Of a DNA stretch of 64,000 nucleotides, positions 44,513 to 53,218 are shown one piece after another (positions within the stretch are counted from its first letter, which is position 1; each line of letters opens with the position of its first letter). A model generated the notes under the pieces. That model had not been told where the DNA came from. It was given only the letters and a program-made list of their open reading frames with translations, and did no database searches. The position numbers and the translations under genes were made by a program. Source of the stretch: Streptosporangium violaceochromogenes (GTDB taxonomy: Bacteria; Actinomycetota; Actinomycetes; Streptosporangiales; Streptosporangiaceae); assembly GCF_014654615.1 (NCBI RefSeq), contig NZ_BNBB01000007.1, forward strand, positions 1 to 64,000, written 5' to 3'.

Positions 44513-45490
44513 ATGAATGAGGCTGATCCGGTACGGCAGGCACTTCTCCGGCTGGTCGCGTCCGGCGAGCTCCGCGCGGAGCAGGTGGAACCGGTGGCGC
44601 TGGCCGTGCGCGACGCGCTTCGGGCCCGGGACGTCGTGAACCGGGTGCGGTGGAGCGAGATCGTCGCCTACCTCGGCGGCGCGCTGGTCCTGGCGGGGGC
44701 GGTGGCCTTCGTCGGCCTGAGCTGGTCCCTGATGACCCAGCCGGTCAGGGCGGCGGTGCTCGCGGTCATCACGCTGTCACTGCTGGGGGCGGCGGCGGGG
44801 CTCGGCAGGGCCGCGCGGCCGGCGGCCGGCAGGACCGCCGCCGTGCAGCGCCGGGTCGCAGCCACGCTGGCCGCACTGGGCGCGGGCACGGCGGCCTTCT
44901 TCGCGGGGGTCCTCGCCGACCGCCACGAGGCGCTCGTCGCCGGGACGGCGGGGCTGGCCGTCGCGATCGCCGGTTACGCGCTGCTGCCGGCCGCGATCGG
45001 CCTGCTGGCCTGCGGAACGCTGGCCCTGGTCGCGCTCACCGGCCTGCTGGAGGTCGTCGTTCCCGGCGGAGGAGCGGGAGCGGGGGCCGGCTACATCCTG
45101 CTGGGCGGGCTCATCGTGGGGGCGGCCCTGGCCGGATGGCTCGTCCCGCGCCCGCTCGCCCTGGGCATGGGCGCCGCCACGGCGCTGTTCGGCGGTCAGT
45201 GGCCCTTCCTGTGGGAGGAGAGGGCCTGGGGGTACTCGGTGACCGCGGTGATCGCGCTGGCCTGCCTGGCGCTGTACACCAGGGAGCGCACCTGGGTGCT
45301 GATCGTCGCGGGGGTGGCCGGTCTGACGCTGGCGATCCCCGAGGCCGTCTGGGACTGGACCGGCGGCGCGGTCGGCGGCGCGGTGATCCTCGTCCTGGCC
45401 GGGGTCGTGCTGCTGGCCTCCAGCGGCCTGGGCGTCCTGTTGCACCGCCGCGCGGTGGAAGGGACGCCGAGGGACGCTGAGGGACGTTAG
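44513..45490 (+). CDS. Polytopic membrane protein, DUF2157-like
   Basis: A 325-residue protein. A 50-residue cytosolic head (NEADPVRQALLRLVASGELR) with an aspartate/glutamate-rich helix precedes eight or more hydrophobic helices, beginning IVAYLGGALVLAGAVAFVGL, the recognisable start of DUF2157-type proteins. The function is unknown. The start is uncertain: ATG 44513 lacks a ribosome site and ATG 44495 is possible. The 3' end lies inside a run of 10-base tandem repeats, so the last residues (GTPRDAEGR) are repeat-encoded. Confidence 0.7.
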   Translation: MNEADPVRQALLRLVASGELRAEQVEPVALAVRDALRARDVVNRVRWSEIVAYLGGALVLAGAVAFVGLSWSLMTQPVRAAVLAVITLSLLGAAAGLGRAARPAAGRTAAVQRRVAATLAALGAGTAAFFAGVLADRHEALVAGTAGLAVAIAGYALLPAAIGLLACGTLALVALTGLLEVVVPGGGAGAGAGYILLGGLIVGAALAGWLVPRPLALGMGAATALFGGQWPFLWEERAWGYSVTAVIALACLALYTRERTWVLIVAGVAGLTLAIPEAVWDWTGGAVGGAVILVLAGVVLLASSGLGVLLHRRAVEGTPRDAEGR

Positions 45491-45511
45491 GGGACGCTGA
45501 GGGATACCGGG
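45462..45511 (+). repeat. 10-bp tandem repeat spanning a stop codon
   Basis: Five units in a row: GGACGCCGAG, GGACGCTGAG, GGACGTTAGG, GGACGCTGAG, GGATACCGGG. The third unit contains the TAG stop of the membrane-protein gene, so gain or loss of units would change the C-terminus. Confidence 0.75.
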
Positions 45512-45574
45512 ACGGACGCCGGCGCCGGGGACGCCGGGGACGTGGTGGGCGCTGAGAGGCGCCGGGGGCCCCGG

Positions 45575-46726
45575 TCAGTGGCGGGTGGCCATTGCGTTCT
45601 CGTAGACGTGGAGCAGCTCCTGGCTGATCCGCTCCCAGGAGTAGCGGGACCGGGCGCGGTCGGCGCCGGCGAAGCCGAGCGCGGTGCGCCGGGTGGGATC
45701 GGCCAGCAGCGCCCGGGTGAGGCGGGAGATCTGCGCGGGGCGGTCGGCCGGCACGAGCAGGCCGGTGACCCCGTCCACGACCGAGTCCAGGTGGGCGCCC
45801 ACCGCCGAGGCGACGACGGGCACGCCGCACGCCATGGCCTCCAGCGCCACGACGCCGGTCGGGGCCTCGCGCGGCAGGGACAGGACCACGTCGGCGCTGC
45901 GCATCAGCTTGGCCACCGAGGCGTGCGGCACCCGGCCGAGCAGGGTGACCCGGTCCTGGACGCCGATCTCCTTGGCCAGCAGCATGATGCTGTGCGCGTC
46001 GGCGTCGTGCTCCGGTCCCCCGCCGACCGGCCCGCCGGCGATGACCAGCTCGGCGTCGGGGATGCCCTCCAGGACGCGGACGGCGGTGTGCGCGCCCTTG
46101 CCCCGGGTCAGCTGCCCGACGTGCAGCAGCCGAGGACGGGCGCCGCGGGTCGCGGCCGGCCCCTGACGCCGGAAGCGCTCGACGTCGACGCCGTAGGGGA
46201 TCACCGCGATGTTGCGGCGTGGCACTCCCAGGCGGATCAGTGAGGACTCCTCGTCACCGCATCCGGCGATCACCGCGCTGGCCCGCATGCCGATCGCCCG
46301 CCGTAGCCTGGCCTTCCTGGCGTCGCCGGTGGGCTCGGCGCCGAAGGTCTGGGTGAACGGCACGTCGAGGCCGCTGGCCCCGGCGATGGCGGCCAGGCCG
46401 CCGGTCCAGGAGTGGGCGTGGATGACGTCCGGGCGGTTCTGCCCCCAGCGGAGCATGAGCTGGTCGCCGAGGTCGGAGAGGTAGGGCAGCAGGCGCTCCT
46501 CGGGAAGGTCCTCGGCCGGTCCCGCGGACAGGTGCTCCAGCGTCACCCCCGGTGAGACGCGCACCTTGGGCCGGTCGGCCTCGGAGTTCCTCCGCGTGTA
46601 GATCGTGACCTTGTGCTCGCGGCCCAGCTCGCGGGCCACGGCCATCAGGTGGTCATGCTGAGCGGCGACGTCGGCCCGGCTCTGCGAGGCGGAGGGGGCG
46701 TCGGAAGAGACGAATGCAATGTTCAC
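45575..46726 (-). CDS. GT4-type glycosyltransferase
   Basis: A 383-residue GT-B glycosyltransferase. The N-terminal acceptor domain starts MNIAFVSSDAPSASQSRADV and has VIHAHSWTGGLAAIAG. The C-terminal donor domain has PRLLHVGQLTRGKGAHTAVR, ELVIAGGPVGGGPEHDADAH and the EX7E-like nucleotide-sugar motif PREAPTGVVALEAMACGVPV. It resembles D-inositol-3-phosphate or sucrose-phosphate-type transferases, but the acceptor is unknown. GGGAGGAGATAG-type purine runs lie upstream (minus strand CAGAGGTGTGCC). Confidence 0.87.
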   Translation of the reverse strand: MNIAFVSSDAPSASQSRADVAAQHDHLMAVARELGREHKVTIYTRRNSEADRPKVRVSPGVTLEHLSAGPAEDLPEERLLPYLSDLGDQLMLRWGQNRPDVIHAHSWTGGLAAIAGASGLDVPFTQTFGAEPTGDARKARLRRAIGMRASAVIAGCGDEESSLIRLGVPRRNIAVIPYGVDVERFRRQGPAATRGARPRLLHVGQLTRGKGAHTAVRVLEGIPDAELVIAGGPVGGGPEHDADAHSIMLLAKEIGVQDRVTLLGRVPHASVAKLMRSADVVLSLPREAPTGVVALEAMACGVPVVASAVGAHLDSVVDGVTGLLVPADRPAQISRLTRALLADPTRRTALGFAGADRARSRYSWERISQELLHVYENAMATRH

Positions 46727-46889
46727 GGCACACCTCTGGGAGGAGATAGGCGCGAAGGCCCGGGGTCCTTCAGGGGTGCCTGCTTCTTAGGCACTCATCT
46801 GCGATGTCCACCACCATACCCAACACGCAGCCTCAGACAAACCTCCCTTATACCCGTCCTGCCGGAAATATCGCGAAAAAAGGGGATGA

Positions 46890-48749
46890 TTAGACGACGC
46901 GCAGCGCGAGGATCACGACCTCGTCCCACACCCGCCCCCCGGAGAACGCGTGGCGGTCCTCCTCCACCGCCTTGACCACCGTGGCCGGGGACTGGGTCGC
47001 GCAGCGCGCCAGCACGTCGGCCAGGCGCCCCTCGCCGTACGCCTCCCCCTGGTCGTTACGCGAGGCCACCAGCCCGTCGGAGTAGAAGACCAGGACCTGC
47101 CCCGAGGTCAGCCTGAGCTCCTCGGTGAACATCTCGGCCTCGGGGGCGATGCCGAGCGGCACACCGCCCCCGGCGGTGAACCGGACCGAGCCGTCGGGCC
47201 CCAGGATCGCGGCCGGGTGGTGGCCGGCGCTCGCCAGCCTGACCCTGCGCCCCCGGACGAACCCCGCCGCCGCCATCACGAACATGCCGTTGTTCTGCGC
47301 GACCAGCGCGTGGTTCAGCTTGCGCAGCGCCTCGCCCGGATCGGACTCCCAGACGCTCAGCACCCGCAGCCCGTTGCGCACCATCGCGCTGACCGACGCC
47401 GCCTCCTCGCCCTTGCCCGCGGCACCCCCCAGGGCGAAACCCCACCCGTTCTCGACCGGGAAGGCGTCGTAGAACTCGGCGCCGACCGGGCTGGAGCCCG
47501 CGTGGTAGATCGCCGCCGTCTCCAGGCCGGGGATGTCCGGCAGGCTGCTGGGCACCACGCTGGTGCGCAGCGCGTCGGCGGCCCGGGACCGTGTCTGGAA
47601 CCCCTGCCGGGCGCGCAGGGCCAGCCCGAGGTGAGTGCCGATCTCCTCCATCAGGCCCAGGTCGGCCAGCGAGAAGGGCTCTCGGTCGCGCAGCCGCAGG
47701 AGGGTGAGGGCGCCCAGCGCGTCGCTCTCGCCCCGGATCGGCACCACCAGCAGCGAGGCCGCCCCCATCACCCGCAGCAGCGGCGGGCCGCCGGGGAGCT
47801 CGCCCAGCAGCGTCTCCTCCTCCAGCATCTCGTGGACCACGCCCGACCCGCCGGTCAGCACGTGGGCCACGACCGGCGCGGCCAGGGGGGTCAGCCCCTC
47901 CACCAGGCGGGTCAGCTCCGTCAGCGGCCTGTCCCCCGGCCCCAGCACGACCGCGCGGCGGGGCACGCCGTCGCGGACCACGTCGGCGATCACCCAGTCG
48001 GCCGTCTCGGCGGCCAGCAGCCGCGCGGCCCGGGTGACGGTCACCGGCCGGCGCAGGCTCTCCTCGTCGAGCAGCAGCCTGGTCATCCCGGACAGCAGCT
48101 CCTGGCGGCGCGCGGCGGCCAGGACCAGCGAGGCCTCCGACCGGTCGACCGGTCCCGGACGCTCCCCGGCCACCTGGGCCTCCAGGGGGAGGATCACGAT
48201 CGCGGTCATCTCCTGCGGCTCACCGGGCATCGCCAGCCGGGTGACGGCCAGCTGCACCGTGTGCGCGCGGCCCTGATGGGCCAGCCGCGTCTGGAAGGCC
48301 GCCGTCCGGCCGCCCTGCCGTACCGCCGTCAGGTGCGAGCGGAACGCCGCCCGCCGGGAGACGTCGACGAACAGCGGGAACGAACGGCCGATCAGATAGC
48401 CCGCGGGACTGCCCAGCATCCGGGAGGTCTCGGCACTGATCCTCCTGATCGTCCCCGAGGTGTCGAGCACCACCACCGGGACGGGGAAGGTGCGGAACAC
48501 CTGCCGCAGCAGCTTGAGCTCCCGCTGGGAGCCGCTCTCCCGCTCGCCGGACCGCCGGGGCACCCTGCTCAGCTCCCGCAGGGACGCCTCCAGCAACTCC
48601 CGGGCGGTGTCCAGCTCCGCCAGAGCCGCGTCAAGTGTGGACCGGGGGTCGGCGGGGTAGGCGGATCTCGCCTCACGCAGGGAGGCGACCCGGGAGCCGA
48701 GCGCGTTGAGCGCCTGCTCCAGGGCCTGGAGGCCAATGGCGTCGGTCAA
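46890..48749 (-). CDS. PAS-GAF-SpoIIE/PP2C-like protein with degenerate phosphatase site
   Basis: A 619-residue signalling protein. Residues about 85-200 form a PAS domain (VFRTFPVPVVVLDTSGTIRR), about 215-395 a GAF domain (LVVPIRGESDALGALTLLRL), and about 405-619 a SpoIIE/RsbU-type PP2C domain. Two of the metal-binding Asp positions are altered: GGDFYD is here GAEFYD and GDVSGKG is GGAAGKG. Later YSDGLVASRNDQGEAYG and WDEVVILALRV remain. It may be inactive as a phosphatase, or use other ligands. It lies next to ANTAR, STAS and sigma genes of a partner-switching system, where an active homologue would dephosphorylate the STAS antagonist. Confidence 0.85.
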   Translation of the reverse strand: MTDAIGLQALEQALNALGSRVASLREARSAYPADPRSTLDAALAELDTARELLEASLRELSRVPRRSGERESGSQRELKLLRQVFRTFPVPVVVLDTSGTIRRISAETSRMLGSPAGYLIGRSFPLFVDVSRRAAFRSHLTAVRQGGRTAAFQTRLAHQGRAHTVQLAVTRLAMPGEPQEMTAIVILPLEAQVAGERPGPVDRSEASLVLAAARRQELLSGMTRLLLDEESLRRPVTVTRAARLLAAETADWVIADVVRDGVPRRAVVLGPGDRPLTELTRLVEGLTPLAAPVVAHVLTGGSGVVHEMLEEETLLGELPGGPPLLRVMGAASLLVVPIRGESDALGALTLLRLRDREPFSLADLGLMEEIGTHLGLALRARQGFQTRSRAADALRTSVVPSSLPDIPGLETAAIYHAGSSPVGAEFYDAFPVENGWGFALGGAAGKGEEAASVSAMVRNGLRVLSVWESDPGEALRKLNHALVAQNNGMFVMAAAGFVRGRRVRLASAGHHPAAILGPDGSVRFTAGGGVPLGIAPEAEMFTEELRLTSGQVLVFYSDGLVASRNDQGEAYGEGRLADVLARCATQSPATVVKAVEEDRHAFSGGRVWDEVVILALRVV

Positions 48750-48878
48750 TTCTCATCCTCATCGACGGGGCCGGGACGGTGCCGGTCCCGCTTGTAGACG
48801 GTACGCCACCTGACGGGTGGAATCGATGCACGGTCAGACAGTGGTTAAGTTAGCGAAATCGGGAAGGGGATTGATGAC

Positions 48879-49616
48879 ATGGACATGGTCACCCCCGTTC
48901 TCGCCCGGGACCTCGCCGGTCTTGGCCGGGTCAGCGAGGAGACCTCAAGCGAGAGCGTGCTTCGGGGCCTCACCGCCACCCTCGCCGTCGGGGTGCCCGG
49001 CTGCGCGGGCGGCTCCGCCGAGCTCTGGCGCGGGGAGCGCGTGGTCGTCTCCGCCTCGCACAGCGAGCTCGTCCTCCTCGTCGACAGCGAGGGCGAGCTG
49101 GGCGAGGGCCCCTCGGCCGAGGCCCGCGCGGGCGGGCGCCCGGTGGTCGTCCAGGACGTGCTGCGCGACCCCCGCTGGCCCGGCTACACCGGCATGGCCG
49201 TCCGCTGCGGCGTCCGCGCCGTTCTCGCCATGCCGATCACCGTCGAGCGCGCCGTCCTGGTCATCGGCCTGTACGGCGTGCGCCCCGGCGCCTTCGCGGG
49301 CAGGAACGTCCCCCCGCTGGCCGACATGCTGGCCGAGCAGGTCACCGTGGCCCTGGCCAACATGTGGGACTACGACGAGGTCCGCACCGACGCGGCCCAG
49401 ATGCAGGAGGCACTGGCCGGCCGGGCGGTCATCGACCAGGCCAAGGGCATCATCATGAAGTCCAGCGGGTGCTCGGCCGAGGCCGCCTTCGACGAACTGC
49501 GCCGCATCTCCCAGCACCACCAGGTCAAGGTGGCGGACCTGGCGCGCCTGCTGGTCGACGAGCACCAGCGCAACCGCCGCGGCGGGCCGGGCGAGGGAGC
49601 CCCGCCGTCTCCCTAG
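48879..49616 (+). CDS. GAF and ANTAR domain transcription antiterminator
   Basis: A 245-residue protein. The GAF domain spans about residues 15-165 (SVLRGLTATLAVGVPGCAGG through VRAVLAMPITVERAVLVIGL). The ANTAR module follows: EALAGRAVIDQAKGIIMKSS and ELRRISQHHQVKVADLARLL. It should bind paired hairpins in RNA in response to a signal. It faces the SpoIIE-like gene divergently and converges on the STAS gene, with which it shares the four bases CTAG as overlapping stop codons (49613-49616). Confidence 0.87.
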   Translation: MDMVTPVLARDLAGLGRVSEETSSESVLRGLTATLAVGVPGCAGGSAELWRGERVVVSASHSELVLLVDSEGELGEGPSAEARAGGRPVVVQDVLRDPRWPGYTGMAVRCGVRAVLAMPITVERAVLVIGLYGVRPGAFAGRNVPPLADMLAEQVTVALANMWDYDEVRTDAAQMQEALAGRAVIDQAKGIIMKSSGCSAEAAFDELRRISQHHQVKVADLARLLVDEHQRNRRGGPGEGAPPSP

Positions 49617-49984
49617 CCGAACGCGGCCAGCGCGTCGTCGATCGTGTCGTAGAGCGGCAGGCGCTGGGCCAGGCCGGTGATCCACATCACCTTCGTCTTG
49701 GCGTACTCCACCCCGATGAGCGCGAACCGGCCGCCCGCGTTGGTGCTGAGCTGCCAGTGGTGCACGATCAGCCCGAGGGCGCGGGAGTCCATGAAGGAGA
49801 CCCCGCCCAGGTCGAGCGCCATGTCGGGGCCGTGCTCCTGTGCCTCGGCCGCGAGATAGTCGGCGAACTGGTCTCTGGTCGTCGCATCCAGCACGCCGGT
49901 CACCCGGATCACGTTGACCCCGTCGATCGACGCCGACACCAGAGTCAGCGCCGACGCCCTCTCGCCGTTCCCCGACACCGTCAC
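49613..49984 (-). CDS. STAS-domain anti-sigma factor antagonist
   Basis: A 123-residue RsbV/SpoIIAA-type protein. NVIRVTGVLDATTRDQFADY opens the STAS fold and LDLGGVSFMDSRALGLIVHH carries the switch Ser after Asp (MDSRA), which a kinase such as the one encoded at 51020 would phosphorylate. In the unphosphorylated form it should bind the anti-sigma factor and free the sigma factor at 50178, from which it is divergent. The other STAS protein at 17158 has Ala at this position. Confidence 0.87.
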   Translation of the reverse strand: MTVSGNGERASALTLVSASIDGVNVIRVTGVLDATTRDQFADYLAAEAQEHGPDMALDLGGVSFMDSRALGLIVHHWQLSTNAGGRFALIGVEYAKTKVMWITGLAQRLPLYDTIDDALAAFG

Positions 49985-50177
49985 TCAGGTCCTCCTTGAG
50001 GTTTCGATGAGCAACCTTACTGTTACCTGGGAGCGAGCAATACTCTCGGAATCGGGGTAATACTGGAGATGAGGTCCAGCAGAGGGCCTCGCCTCGAAAA
50101 GTGGTCGAGGCGATGCCGTCTGCCCGCATGTCGCTCCGTGGCACCGGCACCGCCCGACAGTCCCACAGGGAGCAGCG

Positions 50178-50954
50178 ATGTCTGTTCAGGCCCTCGAAAT
50201 CACCGACATGACCGCCGAGGACCTCCTCGCAGAGATGGCTCTGCCCGAGGTCTCCGGCCACCGCGCAGAGCGGCTGCGTGAGCGCCTCGTCGAGATGCAC
50301 CGCCCGCTCGCCATGGAGATCGCCCGCCGCTACCGCTACCGGGGCGAGCCGCTGGAGGACCTCCTCCAGGCCGCCTACGTCGGGCTGATGAAGGCCATCA
50401 ACGGCTTCGACCCGACCCTGGGCCACGCCTTCCGCGGCTACGCGGTGGTCACCATGACCGGCGAGGTCAAGCGCCACTTCCGCGACCGCACCTGGGCCAT
50501 CCGGGTGCCCCGCGTCTACCAGGAGCGCAGAGCCGAGCTGAACCGGCTCGTCGCCGACCTCAGCCAGGACCTCGGCCGTTCCCCGACGGTCGCCGAACTC
50601 GCCGTCAAGATGAAGATCAGCGAAGAGGACGTCCTGCTCACCCTGGACGCCTCGGCCGCCTACAGCGCCCTGTCCCTCGACGCCCCGCTCAGCGGGGAGG
50701 AGGACGCGGCGGCACTGGGCGACCTCATCCCCGACGAGGACGACGCGCTGGGCGTGCTCGTGGACCGCGAGGCGGTCAAGCCGCTGATCGACGGACTGCC
50801 GGCGCGCGAGAAGAACATCCTGCTGCTGAGATTCTTCGGCAACATGACCCAGGCCGAGATCGCCGCGGAGTTCGGGATCTCCCAGATGCACGTCTCCCGT
50901 ATCCTGCGGAAGGTGCTGGACCGGCTCCGGACGGAACTGGTGGCCGAATGCTGA
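50178..50954 (+). CDS. SigB/SigF/SigG-family RNA polymerase sigma factor
   Basis: A 258-residue group 3 sigma factor for stress or development. Region 2 is EIARRYRYRGEPLEDLLQAA and YVGLMKAINGFDPTLGHAFR with YAVVTMTGEVKRHFRDRTWA (2.3-2.4). Region 3 has DLSQDLGRSPTVAELAVKMK. Region 4 helix-turn-helix is MTQAEIAAEFGISQMHVSRI. These are typical of the SigB/SigF group. The preceding 193 bases hold its promoter; GGGTAA at 50055-50060 is a possible SigB-type -10 but no matching -35 is seen. The anti-sigma kinase gene follows 65 bases later. Confidence 0.92.
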   Translation: MSVQALEITDMTAEDLLAEMALPEVSGHRAERLRERLVEMHRPLAMEIARRYRYRGEPLEDLLQAAYVGLMKAINGFDPTLGHAFRGYAVVTMTGEVKRHFRDRTWAIRVPRVYQERRAELNRLVADLSQDLGRSPTVAELAVKMKISEEDVLLTLDASAAYSALSLDAPLSGEEDAAALGDLIPDEDDALGVLVDREAVKPLIDGLPAREKNILLLRFFGNMTQAEIAAEFGISQMHVSRILRKVLDRLRTELVAEC

Positions 50955-51019
50955 CCGCCCCGCCCTTTCCCGGGCACCCCGGCCGGCGACGGCACGACGT
51001 GGCGTAGGGTGCGTCTGAC

Positions 51020-51532
51020 ATGACCCCCAGGCGTCCGACGACGACGGCGCGGTGGGACAGGGGAGGCGGAACGCGTGTGAACGAGGACGGTGTTCGCCCT
51101 GCCCGCCCCCCGGCGGGCGGCGGCCGTTCACGCCCCTTCCCGGGTGGAGCGCCCGTGGCCGAGCTGGCCTTCTGCCTGCCCGACCTTCCCGACGTGCGGG
51201 ATTTCGCCGCCGCCCAGGCCGTGCGGAGCGGCATGTCCCCCGAGGGCCTGGCGGACTTCCTCGTGGCGGTGAACGAGGTGGCCACCAACGCCGTCACGCA
51301 CGGTCACCCCACCGCCAAGGCCGTGCTGCGGATGTGGACCGCCGGCCACGTGATCGTCGTGGAGATCCGCGACGAGGGCCGGTGGATTCCTGCCGCGCCT
51401 CCCGGCCAGACGCCCCCCGGCCCCCACGCCACCAGCGGCATGGGCCTGTGGGTGGCCCGGATGGTCAGCTCCGGCATCACCTTCGAGACCGGCGTCACGG
51501 GCACGGTCATCACGATGTCTTTCCTGGTCTGA
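51020..51532 (+). CDS. Anti-sigma factor serine kinase-like ATP-binding protein (RsbW type)
   Basis: A 170-residue GHKL ATPase fold. The N box is VNEVATNAVTHG (about residues 85-96), the G1 region IRDEGRW and the G2 region SGMGLWVARMV. It would bind the sigma factor and phosphorylate the STAS antagonist. The first 50 residues (arginine/proline-rich) are unconserved; GTG 51077 with GGGGAGGCGG upstream is a real alternative start. It completes a four-protein switch with the genes at 46890, 49613 and 50178. Confidence 0.85.
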   Translation: MTPRRPTTTARWDRGGGTRVNEDGVRPARPPAGGGRSRPFPGGAPVAELAFCLPDLPDVRDFAAAQAVRSGMSPEGLADFLVAVNEVATNAVTHGHPTAKAVLRMWTAGHVIVVEIRDEGRWIPAAPPGQTPPGPHATSGMGLWVARMVSSGITFETGVTGTVITMSFLV

Positions 51533-51575
51533 GCCCTTCCTGGTCTGATCCCCTTTTTCTGGGTAGAGGCGGCTC

Positions 51576-52922
51576 ATGACTGAACCTGTCCGCATCCTGG
51601 TGGTCGGCGGCGGCTATGTCGGTATGTATGCCGCTCTGTATCTGCAGAGGGAACTCCGCCGCGACGAGGCCCACATCACCGTCGTCGACGCCGATTCGTA
51701 CATGACCTACCAGCCGTTCCTGCCGGAGGCCGCGGCGGGCAACGTCGAGCCCCGGCACGTCGTCGTGCCCCTGCGCCGCGTCCTCGGCAAATGCAGGATC
51801 CTCAACGGCTGGGTGGTGTCCGTCGACCCCGTCCACCGCACCGTCGACCTCTGCCCCCACGGAGGCCCCGGCCGCACCCTGGAGTACGACCTTCTGATCT
51901 TCGCGCCCGGCTCCGTCTCCCGTACCCTGCCCGTCCCCGGCCTCGCGGAGACCGGCATCGGCTTCAAGACCCTCGAAGAGGCCATCCACCTGCGCAACCA
52001 CGTGCTCGGCCGCCTCGACCTGGCCGACTCGACCACCGACGCCGCCGTCCGTGCCAGGGCGCTGACCTTCGTGTTCGTCGGCGCGGGCTTCGCCGGCGTC
52101 GAGGCGCTGGCCGAGCTGGAGGACATGGCCCACGACGCCTGCGCCTACCACCCGACCGTGGAGCCCGGCGACATGCGCTGGTTCCTGGTGGAGGCCACCG
52201 ACCGCATCCTGCCCGAGGTCGGCCCCGAGATGGGCCGCTGGACGCTCGAACAGCTCCGCGGGCGCGGGATCGACGTGCGCACCCGCACCCGCCTGCGATC
52301 CGCCGTGGGCGGCCACATCGAGCTCGACGACGGCACCGCGTTCGACGCCGACACACTGGTGTGGACCGCCGGTGTCAGGCCGCACCCGCTGGTGCGCGCC
52401 AGCGGCCTGCCCCTGGACGGCAAGGACCGGGTACGGGCGACCCCCCGGCTGACCGTCGAGGGCTTCGACGACGTCTTCACCGCCGGGGACTGCGCCGCCG
52501 TCCCCGACCTCACCAAGCCGGGGGAGCTGTGCGCGCCCAACGCCCAGCACGCCGTACGGCAGGCCCGCACACTGGCCGGCAACGTGGTGGCCACGATCAG
52601 GGGCCGCGGGCTGCGGCCGTACCGGCACGCCTACGCCGGATCGGTCGCCGGGCTCGGGCTGCATCAAGGGGTCGCGCAGATCTACGGCCACAAGGTGCGC
52701 GGCCTGCCCGCCTGGTTCCTGCACCGGACCTACCACCTGTCGCGGATCCCGACGCTGAACAAGAAGGTGCGGGTCGCGGTCGACTGGGCGCTCGCGCTGC
52801 TGTTCCGCAGGGACATCGTCTCGCTCGGCCAGTTCAGCAGGCCCCGCGAGGAGTTCGAGCGCGCCGCGCGGGTGGAGCGGGCGGAGCGGAGGGAGAGAGC
52901 CGAGCAGACGGCTCCCGGGTGA
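51576..52922 (+). CDS. FAD-dependent NDH-2-type NADH dehydrogenase
   Basis: A 448-residue pyridine nucleotide-disulphide oxidoreductase. The FAD Rossmann motif is RILVVGGGYVGMYAALYLQR, the NAD motif FVFVGAGFAGVEALAELEDM and the FAD-contact motif VFTAGDCAAVPDLTK. The C-terminal part (YHLSRIPTLNKKVRVAVDWA, LALLFRRDI) fits a membrane-bound type II NADH:quinone oxidoreductase. ATG 51576 is preceded by GGGTAGAGGCGG. A strong terminator follows 20 bases after the stop. Confidence 0.88.
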   Translation: MTEPVRILVVGGGYVGMYAALYLQRELRRDEAHITVVDADSYMTYQPFLPEAAAGNVEPRHVVVPLRRVLGKCRILNGWVVSVDPVHRTVDLCPHGGPGRTLEYDLLIFAPGSVSRTLPVPGLAETGIGFKTLEEAIHLRNHVLGRLDLADSTTDAAVRARALTFVFVGAGFAGVEALAELEDMAHDACAYHPTVEPGDMRWFLVEATDRILPEVGPEMGRWTLEQLRGRGIDVRTRTRLRSAVGGHIELDDGTAFDADTLVWTAGVRPHPLVRASGLPLDGKDRVRATPRLTVEGFDDVFTAGDCAAVPDLTKPGELCAPNAQHAVRQARTLAGNVVATIRGRGLRPYRHAYAGSVAGLGLHQGVAQIYGHKVRGLPAWFLHRTYHLSRIPTLNKKVRVAVDWALALLFRRDIVSLGQFSRPREEFERAARVERAERRERAEQTAPG

Positions 52923-52941
52923 GCCGGCCCAGAGAAAAAAG

Positions 52942-52969
52942 GGGGCACCGTCCGTACGGACGGTGCCCC
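52942..52969. terminator. Perfect palindromic terminator
   Basis: A perfect 28-bp palindrome (14-bp arms, CCGTACGG centre) is preceded by GAAAAAAG and followed by TTCTCTCT. It can terminate both the NDH-2 gene and the convergent small genes. Confidence 0.88.
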
Positions 52970-53026
52970 TTCTCTCTGGAGGATCGTGGAGGGCGCGGGC
53001 GGCGGCCCGGAGCGGGGGAGGGGAGA

Positions 53027-53215
53027 TCAGCGCCGGCGGCGCCAGCTCCCGGTCCCGCTCCGCACCCCCGCCGTGCCGACGCCGGCCTGGTGCAGGGCGA
53101 GCAGCAGGAGCCCGCCGAGCATGAAGGTCGTACCGGTGATGCCGCCGATCCGGGTGTTGATGAGGTCGAGGAGAAGTCCGAGGCCGAACACGACGGCCGA
53201 GGCGATCGCGAGCAT
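53027..53215 (-). CDS. Small membrane protein, function unknown
   Basis: A 62-residue protein with two hydrophobic helices, LAIASAVVFGLGLLLDLINT and TFMLGGLLLLALHQAGVG, and a basic C-terminus (SWRRRR). I recognise no family beyond actinobacterial small membrane proteins. It starts three bases after the stop of the upstream gene (53219), so it is in an operon with it. Confidence 0.6.
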   Translation of the reverse strand: MLAIASAVVFGLGLLLDLINTRIGGITGTTFMLGGLLLLALHQAGVGTAGVRSGTGSWRRRR

Positions 53216-53218
53216 GGG

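Noticed and set aside
50022..50060. SigB-type promoter (GTT...GGGTAA) for the sigma factor gene
   Set aside because: GGGTAA is present, but no matching -35 lies at the expected 14-16 base spacing.
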